A DNA stretch of 64,000 bases from Rhodococcus jostii RHA1 (GTDB lineage Bacteria > Actinomycetota > Actinomycetes > Mycobacteriales > Mycobacteriaceae). Numbering within the stretch: position 1 is the first letter of the stretch; the number at the start of each line of letters is the position of its first letter. Location of the stretch: positions 806,001 to 870,000 of the forward strand of contig NC_008269.1 of NCBI RefSeq assembly GCF_000014565.1, in the 5' to 3' direction. This document shows positions 24,377 through 32,238 of this stretch, in pieces. The notes under the pieces were generated by a model. That model did not search any database and was not told the DNA's origin. It worked only from the letters and a program-made list of their open reading frames with translations. The position numbers and the translations under genes were made by a program.

Positions 24377-25732
24377 CTAGTGCTGATACTTCGACTGAAT
24401 CGAAGCGACGTTCGCTCGGTAGTACTGGAAAGCGTTGAAGTCGGCGAGACGCGCACTGATCGTCTCGGTGTCCAATCCGGCACGGCGAAGTAGGACGATG
24501 CGCAAGACCCAGGGCACAGACCAGGCGACAAGCGTCATCGCGTCGATCTTCTCGAGCATTTCTCTCTTGTCGTCATCCAATTGATGAGCGAGCAGGTTAC
24601 GGGTCTTCACAACCGACGGCGCCCAGGGAAGGTTCGTAAATCCGGCTGTCACTTGAGGTACGACCTCGACTGCCGCTTGCTCGAGCTGCTCGAGCCGGGC
24701 CCGGTACGTCATATTTCCCGTCCCGGAGAACAGTCGCCTGTGGAGTCCTTCCGCGACGGAAGCCATCGTCAACGCCTCCGCCTGAATGGCGACACCCTTC
24801 GGTGGGTTCGCGACGACGGCGGGAAGTCCGTCGAAAGCAACCGAGAGATCGATCCAGCTGGCGAAGTTGTCGATGCCGAGAACAGATGAGGGCAACAGCA
24901 CCTCGGTTGGCTGCTTTCTGCGACGGATGGGCTCCGAGCTGCGGCGCTTTGTCAGCACCGAAATCCATGGGGATGTCGCTGGGCCTACCCGAAGTTGTGT
25001 TGGACCAATGTCGAGGTCCATCCCCGATGCCAGGCGCGCAAGGGTGAGTGCTGGTGAAGTCACCAAGGAATCGCATTCGCGGAGGGTCATCGGTTCCGTC
25101 AACTCGAAGACGAACCACACAGACTGTCCGTCGCGCGAAATGCTCAAGGAACCCACTGTTCCTCCTTGTGCGGTCATCCCATCTTCGAGATGGGTCCACC
25201 ACCGAGGATCGTCGAGTTGGAAGCGCACTGCGCTGAAGCGTTCATCGTGACCGTCGACATGCGCGCCGTCCAAGACGTAACGCACGCGGAAGCTTTGAGA
25301 GGCCACACCAGCTGTTCCCATCGCGTCGACGAGCGTGACGTCGCGGCCGGCGTCGAGGACTCCGTGGACTGTGATGGGGGAGAAGTCGGCTACTACATCC
25401 TCGGGGTCCCCGGATTGCGTCCAGTGCGTCTCACCGTTCGGGAACATCGTCATCGTGACTGCGCGCATGTCGACCAGGTCGATGGTGTCTAGCAATGCAT
25501 CTGTCTGGGCTCGGACAGTGAGTTCACCGCGGCGCCGACGAGCAGGTGCTTCGGCTGCCCAGAAGTCACCTTCAAGGGGAATCTGGCTTTCTGCGTCCGT
25601 CGATTGCTCCGCAGCCAGCTCCATCGGCCCGGGTTGCGCAGGTGCTTGTCGGTTGGCGCGGGCTACTCGCTTGAGCTGAGTCGGAACCCTGCTGGCCAGG
25701 CACTTGACTGCCGCCTTCAATCGCTTCTGCAT
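24377..25732 (-). CDS. ApeA-like HEPN-domain protein, probable anti-phage abortive-infection factor
   Basis: The roughly 451-residue product has the two-part layout of ApeA. Near residue 51 the motif IPLEGDFWAAEAPARRRRGE, continuing LTV, matches the opening of the ApeA N-terminal domain (x-G-x-F-W...P...G-x-L-T). A long beta-rich region follows, then a C-terminal helical HEPN domain with the ribonuclease motif R-N-L-L-A-H (arginine near residue 378, histidine five later). Known ApeA proteins are single-gene defence systems that cleave RNA after phage infection. The recognition is from memory of the family pattern. The start is uncertain: ATG at 25732 is used, a TTG lies four codons earlier. 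It reads in the same direction as the pentapeptide-repeat gene. Confidence 0.7.
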   Translation of the reverse strand: MQKRLKAAVKCLASRVPTQLKRVARANRQAPAQPGPMELAAEQSTDAESQIPLEGDFWAAEAPARRRRGELTVRAQTDALLDTIDLVDMRAVTMTMFPNGETHWTQSGDPEDVVADFSPITVHGVLDAGRDVTLVDAMGTAGVASQSFRVRYVLDGAHVDGHDERFSAVRFQLDDPRWWTHLEDGMTAQGGTVGSLSISRDGQSVWFVFELTEPMTLRECDSLVTSPALTLARLASGMDLDIGPTQLRVGPATSPWISVLTKRRSSEPIRRRKQPTEVLLPSSVLGIDNFASWIDLSVAFDGLPAVVANPPKGVAIQAEALTMASVAEGLHRRLFSGTGNMTYRARLEQLEQAAVEVVPQVTAGFTNLPWAPSVVKTRNLLAHQLDDDKREMLEKIDAMTLVAWSVPWVLRIVLLRRAGLDTETISARLADFNAFQYYRANVASIQSKYQH

Positions 25733-25822
25733 CCGCGCAGTCAACCAGATTCGCAGAGGGCAAGTAGATCCGAGATGGTGATATGGATGCCAGTTGCTGG
25801 GCTTGTGAGAATAGGGCGGGCC

Positions 25823-26044
25823 TCAGGCGTCGCTGTCGCTGTCCTCGACCTGGTCCTGGTCGTATTCGGGGTGCGGCCCGCCGCGAATGGCGATTGCGCC
25901 GACGATCATGGAGTACTCGACTATGAGGGTGGCGATGAGGGCGAGGATGAATTTGCCGCATTGAATGCCGACCAGCCCCCCGATCGGTATTGCAACGGCA
26001 GAGCCGACCACAGCCGACTTCCATAGCCAGCCCATTCTCCCCAT
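25823..26044 (-). CDS. Small membrane protein, 73 residues
   Basis: The short product has two adjacent hydrophobic segments (about residues 10-28, VVGSAVAIPIGGLVGI, and 31-53, FILALIATLIVEYSMIVGA). An acidic tail follows, ending in alternating Asp/Ser. I do not recognise it. Coding seems real because of the clean alternation of membrane and charged parts. It precedes the HEPN gene by about 80 bases in the same direction and could be co-transcribed with it; small membrane proteins often accompany defence effectors, but here that is only position. Confidence 0.5.
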   Translation of the reverse strand: MGRMGWLWKSAVVGSAVAIPIGGLVGIQCGKFILALIATLIVEYSMIVGAIAIRGGPHPEYDQDQVEDSDSDA

Positions 26045-26099
26045 GCCGGGTACCTTAGCTGAACGGTCGCCCAGGTCGCTCTCCGCACGTGGGTGAGAA

Positions 26100-26297
26100 G
26101 GTGAGGCCCCGCCTCAGATCAGGGTCAGAACCCGCTTGTCGACGATCCGCGTACGGACCCGTTCCATGATCGCGGAATGGGCCAGCTCGTCGAAACACGC
26201 CGTCCGCCTCGAACACCCAGTGATGATTCCGGGTCCCGAGAGCGTGAATCTCAGCGATCGCGTCCTGAGCTCGCTCTGAGGGTCGTCGGCGGCGCAT
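26100..26297 (-). pseudogene. Group II intron reverse transcriptase/maturase remnant, frameshifted
   Basis: Two minus-strand frames together give the middle of a group II intron reverse transcriptase. The first reads RAQDAIAEIHALGTRNHHWV followed by FEAD. After a one-base shift the second reads CFDELAHSAIMERVRTRIVD followed by KRVLTLI. These correspond to the conserved stretch that reads AxxAIxEI...WVxEADIxxCFDxIxHxxLxxRxxxRIxDKRVLxLI in such proteins, just before the YADD region. Nothing before or after is kept, and the intron RNA cannot be traced. It is a dead fragment. Confidence 0.65.
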
Positions 26298-26330
26298 CCT
26301 TTGAGCGAGCCGATGATTTAGTCTCGCGAG

Positions 26331-27144
26331 ATGACGGCATGGATCGAGGTCCTCACGGCACTCACCACCGGCCCCGATGTACCTATACGCGGCTCCATTC
26401 GGGAGGTGCGCCCGGATGGGTCCGCGAAGAAGGAGGGGTTCGCCTCGTTCACGACGTCGACTCCGATGCTGGTTCTGACCGGTGACGGATGTCGGGTGTG
26501 GCGGAGCGGTGATCGGTTGCGTGTCGAACGCGATGGGCGTCCGATCTTCGCCACCGATGGCACCCGGGCGTGGGATTTCACCGCCGACTCCGAGCGGCCC
26601 CGAACCGGTCCACCCACCGCGTCCTTTATCTGGGCCGGAACCAGTTCCTACTACGTCGACGCAGCGCCGCCGAGTGGTCGGGCGATGACTTCACCAAGCC
26701 CACCGGCCGGTCGAAGAGACGGACTTCGCCGGCCGACGTTGCTGGACAGTCGAGCTCGCCCCCCCCGAACAAGCCTCATCCGCTCCGGATCTGGGTGGAT
26801 ATCGAGTCCGGTCAGATGCTCGGCTACCGGTCCGAGCGGGTGGGCGAGGGGGCGCAGTTCGTCGAGCTCGTAGTCGGGGAAGGCTGTTCACGTGGGATGG
26901 GCCGGTGTACACGCCGGAGAAGTACCAGCAGGTGTTGAAGGACCGGCACCTCGCGGTGCAGCGTGAGCAAACGGTCTGGTTCACCGAGGCCGTCGCTGCG
27001 GTGCCGATCCTCACGCGGTTGCCGGTGGATTTCACCCCTGACAGTGTTCCGTTCCGGGATCCGGAGACCGGTGCGTTCGACGCGCACAATCACCAGACAT
27101 TGCTGGCCTGTCGGCCGCGCAGCGAGGACGGGTGGACACCGTGA
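26331..27144 (+). pseudogene. Hypothetical gene broken by two frameshifts and a 3' IS junction
   Basis: One protein of about 270 residues can be followed through three frames: from 26331 (MTAWIEVLTALTTGPDVPIR ... AWDFTADSERP), then a second frame holding LRIWVDIESGQMLGYRSE, then a third holding LFTWDGPVYTPEKYQQVLKD to the stop at 27144. The content is continuous and protein-like across the breaks, so this is one decayed or mis-sequenced gene. I do not recognise the family. The last codons run directly into an IS3 OrfA tail, so the natural C-terminus is probably lost. Confidence 0.55.
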
Positions 27145-27460
27145 TGCGCCGGGCGGCGGCCTACCTATCGCGCGATGTCAACCCGTTACCCTTCCTCCGC
27201 TTCCTGTTCGAGCAGCCGGATACGTTTGCGGGCCTCGCGGAGCTCGTCGGATTCGTCTCGTGTGAGGCCGGGTCGGGTGCCGTCCTCGATGTCGGCCTTG
27301 CGCAGCCAGTTCTTCAGACAGGTTTCGGAGATCCCGAAATCCTTCGCGATCTGCTCCAGCGGGGCTTCGCGTTTGCGGGCCACGGCGACGACGTCGCGAC
27401 GGAACTCCTCCGGGTACGGCTTCGGCATGTCGATCATCCTTCCACTGTGAGGGCGGATCC
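27133..27460. mobile_element. Rearranged IS3-family remnant
   Basis: The plus strand at about 27139-27180 encodes VMRRAAAYLSRDV, the usual end of an IS3 OrfA. The minus strand at 27186-27437 encodes the beginning and middle of an OrfA that breaks off at LLEQE, exactly where that tail would normally continue. The tail is therefore inverted relative to the body. The remnant separates a broken gene on the left from a 3'-truncated TerD gene on the right. Confidence 0.55.
27186..27437 (-). pseudogene. IS3-family transposase OrfA, 3'-truncated
   Basis: The 83-residue frame reads MPKPYPEEFRRDVVAVARKR, then a helix-turn-helix (LEQIAKDFGISETCLKNWLR) and a zipper region ending KRIRLLEQEAEEG and a stop. 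Intact OrfA proteins continue after LLEQE with a VLRRAAAYL tail, which is found inverted a few bases away. OrfB is absent. A start at the ATG of MPKPY, three codons inside the frame, is as likely as the first ATG. Confidence 0.65.
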
Positions 27461-27468
27461 CTCACAGA

Positions 27469-27783
27469 TTAGGTGTCAACCAGAGCCGGGGCAGTCCCGA
27501 ACTGCTTGCCCTGCGCCTCGGTGCTGGCGGTGACGAGGACGCGGTCGATCTCTGCAGGCATGCCTGCCAGGTCGATCGCTATGGATTCGTCCGACACGAG
27601 GGTGACGCCTTGCGCCTTCGGGTTGTTGAAGAAAATGAAGTCGTCGTCGTTGCGGACCACGCCGGAGTTGGTGAGCAGTACTGCGGCGATGTCCACAGCG
27701 CCAGCGGACTGGGTGGTCGAGATCCGGACGGTGTAGCTCTGATCGGTGAGATCGACTTTCGACCCCTTAGACACCTCAGCCAT
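27469..27783 (-). CDS. TerD-domain protein, probably truncated at the C-terminus
   Basis: The 104-residue product shows the N-terminal half of a TerD/CABP-type calcium-binding beta-sandwich: a leading VSKGSKVDL, VDIAAVLLTNSGVVRNDDDF, the typical FFNNPKAQG near residue 51-59, and a DLAGMPAEIDRVLVTAST strand near 71-88. Full TerD domains run to about 190 residues and end in an acidic calcium site, missing here. The stop lies at the edge of the IS3 remnant, so truncation by that element is likely. TerD proteins take part in tellurite, membrane-stress and phage-response systems. The ATG at 27783 fits the family start. Confidence 0.7.
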   Translation of the reverse strand: MAEVSKGSKVDLTDQSYTVRISTTQSAGAVDIAAVLLTNSGVVRNDDDFIFFNNPKAQGVTLVSDESIAIDLAGMPAEIDRVLVTASTEAQGKQFGTAPALVDT

Positions 27784-28559
27784 TGGCTCCCTTTCGGCAT
27801 GCGCTGGTCGGCACCCCCAGCCGAGGTGCGATTGCCCGGTCATAGACACAGGGACGAAGACACTGATCGGTAGGTTTACTCCACTACATGACGCAGATCG
27901 CCGATGCGCTGCATCCGAAAAGGTAGCCGGGACCCCGCGACATCGCGTACGAACGGATGCCAGCCCAGATGAGCTGTTCCCGTGGGGACTCAGATCACGT
28001 CGTACGACCGGTGCGCCGGCCTCCTTTTCCGGGCCGCGGCGTGCTACATCCAGCACGGCCCGAATAGCTCGCACAGTCTCGTCGCTGACCCCGTCCTCGA
28101 GCCACCGGTGAAGTGGCGAACCGATTTCCACCCGATACGGGTGGGAGAGCCACGTGAGCGCCCAGACTTCACGCAGAGCGGCGAGCAGGTCCGTACGGTC
28201 GAGTTGCCGAGGGTGCACGCCGAGTGACCGGTCGGATCAGCACGTTGGGCATGGAGGACGAGGGTCGCCACGGTTCCCAGTGGGACCTCCAAGGTTGACG
28301 GATTGTTCGACGTTCTATGCCATGCGGCGGATATGGCGGTCGCGGTCTTGCGCGCGGTGGACGAACCATCAGCCTCCCGGCACCACCACGCGGTGTTTCA
28401 GTCGCTTGGAAGGAACTGTGGGCTGTCCGCCTCTGACGTCCGATGTCGTCCGGATGTCACCTCCCCCAAACACGCGCATACGTTCCCCGTATCGGGGTTT
28501 GCTCCGCAGGAGCTGTCGTTCATCGGTGCCCGACACCCGAACAAAGAGGCATCTACCGC
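27784..28559. other. Region without a clear intact gene
   Basis: About 775 bases. A minus-strand frame starting at GTG 28218 looks coding for its first 60 codons (MHPRQLDRTDLLAALREVWA ... VSDETVRAIRAVLDVARRG) and then degenerates. It may be the start of a lost gene. The rest has no recognisable content. Confidence 0.35.
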
Positions 28560-29111
28560 TCAGATGTTGCTGAGATCGGAAATGACCTGGTCGAATGCGC
28601 CGGTGCGTCCGGGTGTCACGACCTTGTGGAAAACAGTCAGTACACACTCGTCCAGGGCGTCAGTTGCCGCCAGGCTCTTTCGGGTGACTGTGCTTCGCTG
28701 GGACCAGCGGCCACGCACCATGTGCGCCAACGCGACTCCGTCACGCAGGGCCGTCGCTTTTCGGCTCGATGAATGGGTGAAGAGGTACGCTCTGCCCGCG
28801 ACCATGACGTCACATCGTTTATTCTTTCGCCGCATCGCGTTTGGCTTCTGGTCGGTCACGGTACCGATCGTCCCGTCGGAGAGGCGAAGCGTGGCGGGAT
28901 AGCCCTTGCGGAAGACGAGCGTGTCCCGACCTTCGCGATCGGCCACCGGTGAATCCCCTCTTCGCCCTCTCGGATCACCATTGTTCCCAGCGTCGTGGGT
29001 CGGAAACAGTTCGCCCCACAAGATTCCGGACGGGTCGAAGATCGCTATTGCCGAACCATCTTCGGACCGTGTGACGGACCACCCGGTTTCTGTCGGACTG
29101 TTCCAGTTCAT
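28560..29111 (-). CDS. Hypothetical protein, 183 residues
   Basis: I do not recognise this soluble protein. The N-terminal half looks beta-rich (SVTRSEDGSAIAIFDPSGIL then WGELFP; DTLVFRKGYPATLRLSDGTI), while the C-terminal half is basic and serine-rich. The ATG at 29111 follows GAAGGAGG at a longish spacing. The frame extends 33 codons further with unlikely residues. It follows the Ntn-hydrolase-like gene on the same strand with about 80 bases between, so the two may be co-transcribed. Confidence 0.55.
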   Translation of the reverse strand: MNWNSPTETGWSVTRSEDGSAIAIFDPSGILWGELFPTHDAGNNGDPRGRRGDSPVADREGRDTLVFRKGYPATLRLSDGTIGTVTDQKPNAMRRKNKRCDVMVAGRAYLFTHSSSRKATALRDGVALAHMVRGRWSQRSTVTRKSLAATDALDECVLTVFHKVVTPGRTGAFDQVISDLSNI

Positions 29112-29188
29112 GGGGACGATTATTCCTCCTTCGTGCCATCGCCCCGACTGAGCGATAACCGCCTCACGGGCAGGTGGATGGGTTGGTC

Positions 29189-30280
29189 TCAGGCGGAGTC
29201 GTCCGGACACTGACCGTCTGGGTCGATCGGGCAGAGAGTGACTGGAAGCCCGAAGTTGTCAGTAGTCTGGCGAACTTGCACATCTCCGGAGTCCGTGATG
29301 ATCACGATCCGCGCGGTGCCGCCGATCCCTGCGGCCCCCACCTGCTGATCGGCCTCCCGACCATCAATTCTCACTTGCTCGCGAACCGCGGCCGCGAGCT
29401 CCATCACCGAAGGGACGTCTTCGGACGTGGTGACATTGCTGACTTCACTCTGCAGTCTCAGTACGGTGTTGTGAGGCGCCTCGAGGTAGGCGATCCGGAG
29501 AATGCGAAGTACCGCGTCGGCCGTGACGTCTGCGGCGGTGAGAGCATGATCACTTGTTTCGTCGGCAAGCGCCGCAGTGTCGGACCGGGCCGCATGGACG
29601 CCAGCAAGTTCTCCCTGCAGCAGCACGTTCTGATCGATCACGCGACAATCCGGAGTCGGGTGATAGGTCGCCGAGAATGTCGCTGTCACGGCCTCACCCG
29701 CGTCCAGCCCGTATGGCACACAAAGCCAGGTCAGTTCACCACCAGCGGTGGACTTGCATCGGCATCCCGTGGGAAACTTCGACGCTGTTGAGGACGGTAG
29801 CCCTTCACCAGGTGAGCACAAGCATCCGTATTCATCGGGCGGAAGCCACTCGTAGATCGGTGTCGCGTCGCATTTGTCGCAGGTGAAATTTGCTGCACAT
29901 CGGCTGCATTCGTCGCGCGGGTAGACACACCCGAATCCGTCGTTGCGGACATAGTTGTCGCTGCAATCGCACTCTTGCTCGCTGTTGTACTTCTCGATGA
30001 CCAGCGCAAGCGATCGAGCAAAATCGCCCGGCCCAGAGATCGGACGCCCGGCTGCGGCTCGTTCCTTCACCAGCAACTTCTCGATCGCGGAAATGGAGAC
30101 ATCTCCGACGGTGCCGCGACCGCTCGACGCGGTGACGTATCCCCCATCCCCGACTCGATGAATGCGAATCTTCTCAGCCGTATCAGTCTTGATGTGTTTC
30201 GGGAGGTTCGGTGTGCATGTGCGGCCGTCAGCAGCAAGTACGTAGCCGTTTGTTGCGCGGGCGAAAACGATGGCTGTCAC
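29189..30280 (-). CDS. Ntn-hydrolase/proteasome-beta-like protein with a cysteine-rich insertion
   Basis: The 363-residue product starts MTAIVFARATNGYVLAADGR and continues with KIRIHRVGDGGYVTASSGRG, the pattern of proteasome beta/HslV-type Ntn-hydrolase folds (T-x-I-V...G-x-V-L-A-A-D...K-I...A-x-x-G). Residues about 100-185 are an inserted segment with twelve cysteines in CxC, CxxC and CxxxxxC spacings, looking like a metal- or disulfide-bound module. The fold seems to resume afterwards with helices and VRIVIITDSGDVQVR-like strands. The usual catalytic Thr1 is not obvious: the third residue here is Ala. A scaffold or regulatory role, or an autoprocessing variant, is possible. I know no named family with this insertion. 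Confidence 0.6.
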   Translation of the reverse strand: MTAIVFARATNGYVLAADGRTCTPNLPKHIKTDTAEKIRIHRVGDGGYVTASSGRGTVGDVSISAIEKLLVKERAAAGRPISGPGDFARSLALVIEKYNSEQECDCSDNYVRNDGFGCVYPRDECSRCAANFTCDKCDATPIYEWLPPDEYGCLCSPGEGLPSSTASKFPTGCRCKSTAGGELTWLCVPYGLDAGEAVTATFSATYHPTPDCRVIDQNVLLQGELAGVHAARSDTAALADETSDHALTAADVTADAVLRILRIAYLEAPHNTVLRLQSEVSNVTTSEDVPSVMELAAAVREQVRIDGREADQQVGAAGIGGTARIVIITDSGDVQVRQTTDNFGLPVTLCPIDPDGQCPDDSA

Positions 30281-30468
30281 TCATCCATTGAAGCCGAACT
30301 CTCTGAGCCAGGCGTGTCGCCCCGCCGTATCCACGACCGGATCGTCTACAGGACCATCCGAGCGAACCCCAGGAGGGTCAGATGGACTCCTGGGCCAACG
30401 CTTCGGATCGGCCCAGGCACACGTAAGCGGGCCGCGGCCACGGCCGCGACCCGCCCCTGCATCCGACG

Positions 30469-30870
30469 CTACTTGAACGATCCGTGCGAGCTGCCCAGCG
30501 GTGAAAGCTGCAGCTGCCACGAGAGCGGGTTGCCTTTGTCGCCGACGAACGTCACTTCGGTGAACGATCTCTTGTCGTACGTCTTCGGTGACGCCGACAC
30601 CGACGACGACTGCCCGTCTCGGCGGCCGGAGAGCCGCAGCGACGTTGACGCCGAGCTGTTACGACCGATGGCTTCTGCAGTGACCCGATGCACCGTCTGC
30701 CCACCAGCAGGGGCTTCTTGTAGTCGCAGATCTTCCATGCCGCTTTCGGCGACCCGGTTGGCTGAACGTTCTCACAGATCGGTGCCGCTGATGCCTCGAC
30801 CGCGCTCACCGTGCCGGCAGACGCAATCCGCCGCGAACACGGCTGCGACCATTGCACTTTTCTTGATCAT
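30469..30870 (-). pseudogene. Small secreted protein gene with two frameshifts
   Basis: From the ATG at 30870 the frame begins MIKKSAMVAAVFAA, a lipoprotein- or Sec-like signal start, and then goes out of frame. The continuation AGTVSAVEASAAPICENVQP is in the second frame. After another shift it continues GQTVHRVTAEAIGRN to KTYDKRSFTEVTFVGDKGNP and a stop at 30469. Joined, this gives a secreted protein of about 130 residues. The breaks may be real decay or sequencing errors. Family not recognised. It overlaps the end of the next secreted-protein gene. Confidence 0.5.
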
Positions 30871-31269
30871 GCGGGTTCTCCCCCCTTTGTCCCAGTACCA
30901 CTTGTCGGCGAACGTGGCTTCGGCGATGGGCAGCCTTCCTTCCGCGTAGAACTCTCCACAACCGGACGGCAGCTTCACTGTCTGCGTCGCCTGCGCGTGA
31001 CCCTTGATGGTCACCCGGAAGAGCCGCTTCGGGCCGTTCTTGTCGTAACAGAACACCTCACCGGTCACGATGGCCTTGGAGTTGTTGCATGCGCTGCTAC
31101 GCGAGAGGTTCAGGTACGCGCTGTCCTTCTTGTAGTCCAGATTGATCTGGGGGCTGCAGCTTCCGGCAGACGCCTCACTGACACCTGGACCGACCAAACA
31201 TGCTGCTGCGACCCCGATTCCCGCGGCCGTCAGGGCGATCTTGTCGGCCTCGAACAGAGCGGATCCCAC
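30772..31269 (-). pseudogene. Small secreted cysteine-containing protein, 5' end lost
   Basis: The frame contains KIALTAAGIGVAAACLVGPG, then VSEASA, a typical signal peptide, followed by a mature domain with five cysteines (SCSPQINLDYKKDSAYLNLS and TGEVFCYDKNGPKRLFRV). The basic start that should precede KIAL is replaced by sequence matching the NERD remnant upstream, so the start was lost at a junction. A GTG at 31269 could serve. Near its 3' end a run of six Gs lies just before the next gene's ATG. With one base fewer, the frame would stop there in an ATGA overlap. Confidence 0.5.
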
Positions 31270-31337
31270 CAGATCGGTGGTGACCGGAGCTCCGTTGTAA
31301 GCCCAGTCGGCGCCGGGGAGCCGTCTTCGGCTACCCA

Positions 31338-31475
31338 GGGGTGGCATTCGAAACGGCCGGACCGGTACTTCGAGTCCACCAGGACCACCCCGCCCGGCCC
31401 GATCACGATGTCGTCGGCGTCAGCGGCAGTGTTGTGCAGCGCCCGAGAGTGCAAGACGTGCCACGGCTGCACCGT
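31338..31475 (-). pseudogene. NERD (nuclease-related) domain fragment
   Basis: The minus-strand frame reads WHVLHSRALHNTAADADDIV, then IGPGGVVLVDSKYRSGRF. This is the core of a NERD domain (VLH...DHIVIGP-x-GVxVxDxKxxxG), found in many plasmid and bacterial DNA-associated proteins. It includes the D and D-x-K residues shared with restriction-like nucleases. The flanking sequence up to about 31808 shows coding-like pieces in alternating frames (LLIDTDDEQTYRPLIVEAWL), so the parent gene is frameshifted and fused to the secreted-protein gene downstream. Confidence 0.5.
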
Positions 31476-31808
31476 CAAAGGCACTAACGATGTGATCGAC
31501 ATCGGCGTTGATGTGCCGGGCCCAGAGGAACGGCAGCCCACTCGGCGTAAACGTCGCCAGCGGCCCGAGATTCGCTGATTCCGCGACGGCGCCGAGATTC
31601 GATGTCCGTACGACAGTCGGGCAGCACCGCCGCCGGATGGCATTCCCCGAGCAGTTGTACACACCGGCCCGATTGAACTGGACGGCAACCCGTATGTCGG
31701 GCGGTGGACTCGAGGCCGCCACAGCCATGCCTCGACGATCAAAGGTCGATAGGTCTGTTCGTCGTCCGTGTCGATCAGGAGGTAGTCGCCGACGGAATCG
31801 CCGAGCAC

Positions 31809-32238
31809 ATCCGTAGTGCGGCCTCCGTCTCGAGGACACGTATCCGGCGATCACGTCCAACTGTCCTGTATGCGGCGATGCTGGCGTGGATGTGAATAGG
31901 ATCGAACAGTCCATGTGGGGGTCGACGTACTCGTGCTGTCGAGATCCCACAGCGTTAGACCCGTACTGCGGGCCTACAAGATCTTGTACTTGAACTGTCG
32001 CCTCTGGAAGTTGATGCTCGCGGAGAATGATGCGTGCCGCTCGCGTTCGGTACGGCTTGGAGACAGTGCGGGGCGGGCAGCGAGGAGACTCCCAACCGGT
32101 CCTCGATCGTTGCGGGTGCAGGCTCGACGGGCGGTGTACCGCCACCGACTAACCGTGTCCGCACGGGTCGTGAGTGGTGCACCGCCTGACGAGGAGCCCT
32201 GTCCCAGGTCATCGACAGAGGTGAGACGGTGTGGCTGG
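31809..32238. other. Decayed region between the NERD fragment and the enoyl-CoA hydratase gene
   Basis: About 430 bases. A minus-strand frame contains a coding-like stretch (QYGSNAVGSRQHEYVDPHMD ... PHTGQLDVIAGYVSS) probably belonging to the gene that carried the NERD fragment. No start, domain or intact gene can be defined. Confidence 0.35.

Noticed and set aside
27784..28218. N-terminal extension of the TerD frame to 249 codons
   Set aside because: The TerD domain starts at the ATG at 27783; the middle of the extension has no protein-like pattern, although its first 60 codons may be a separate gene start.
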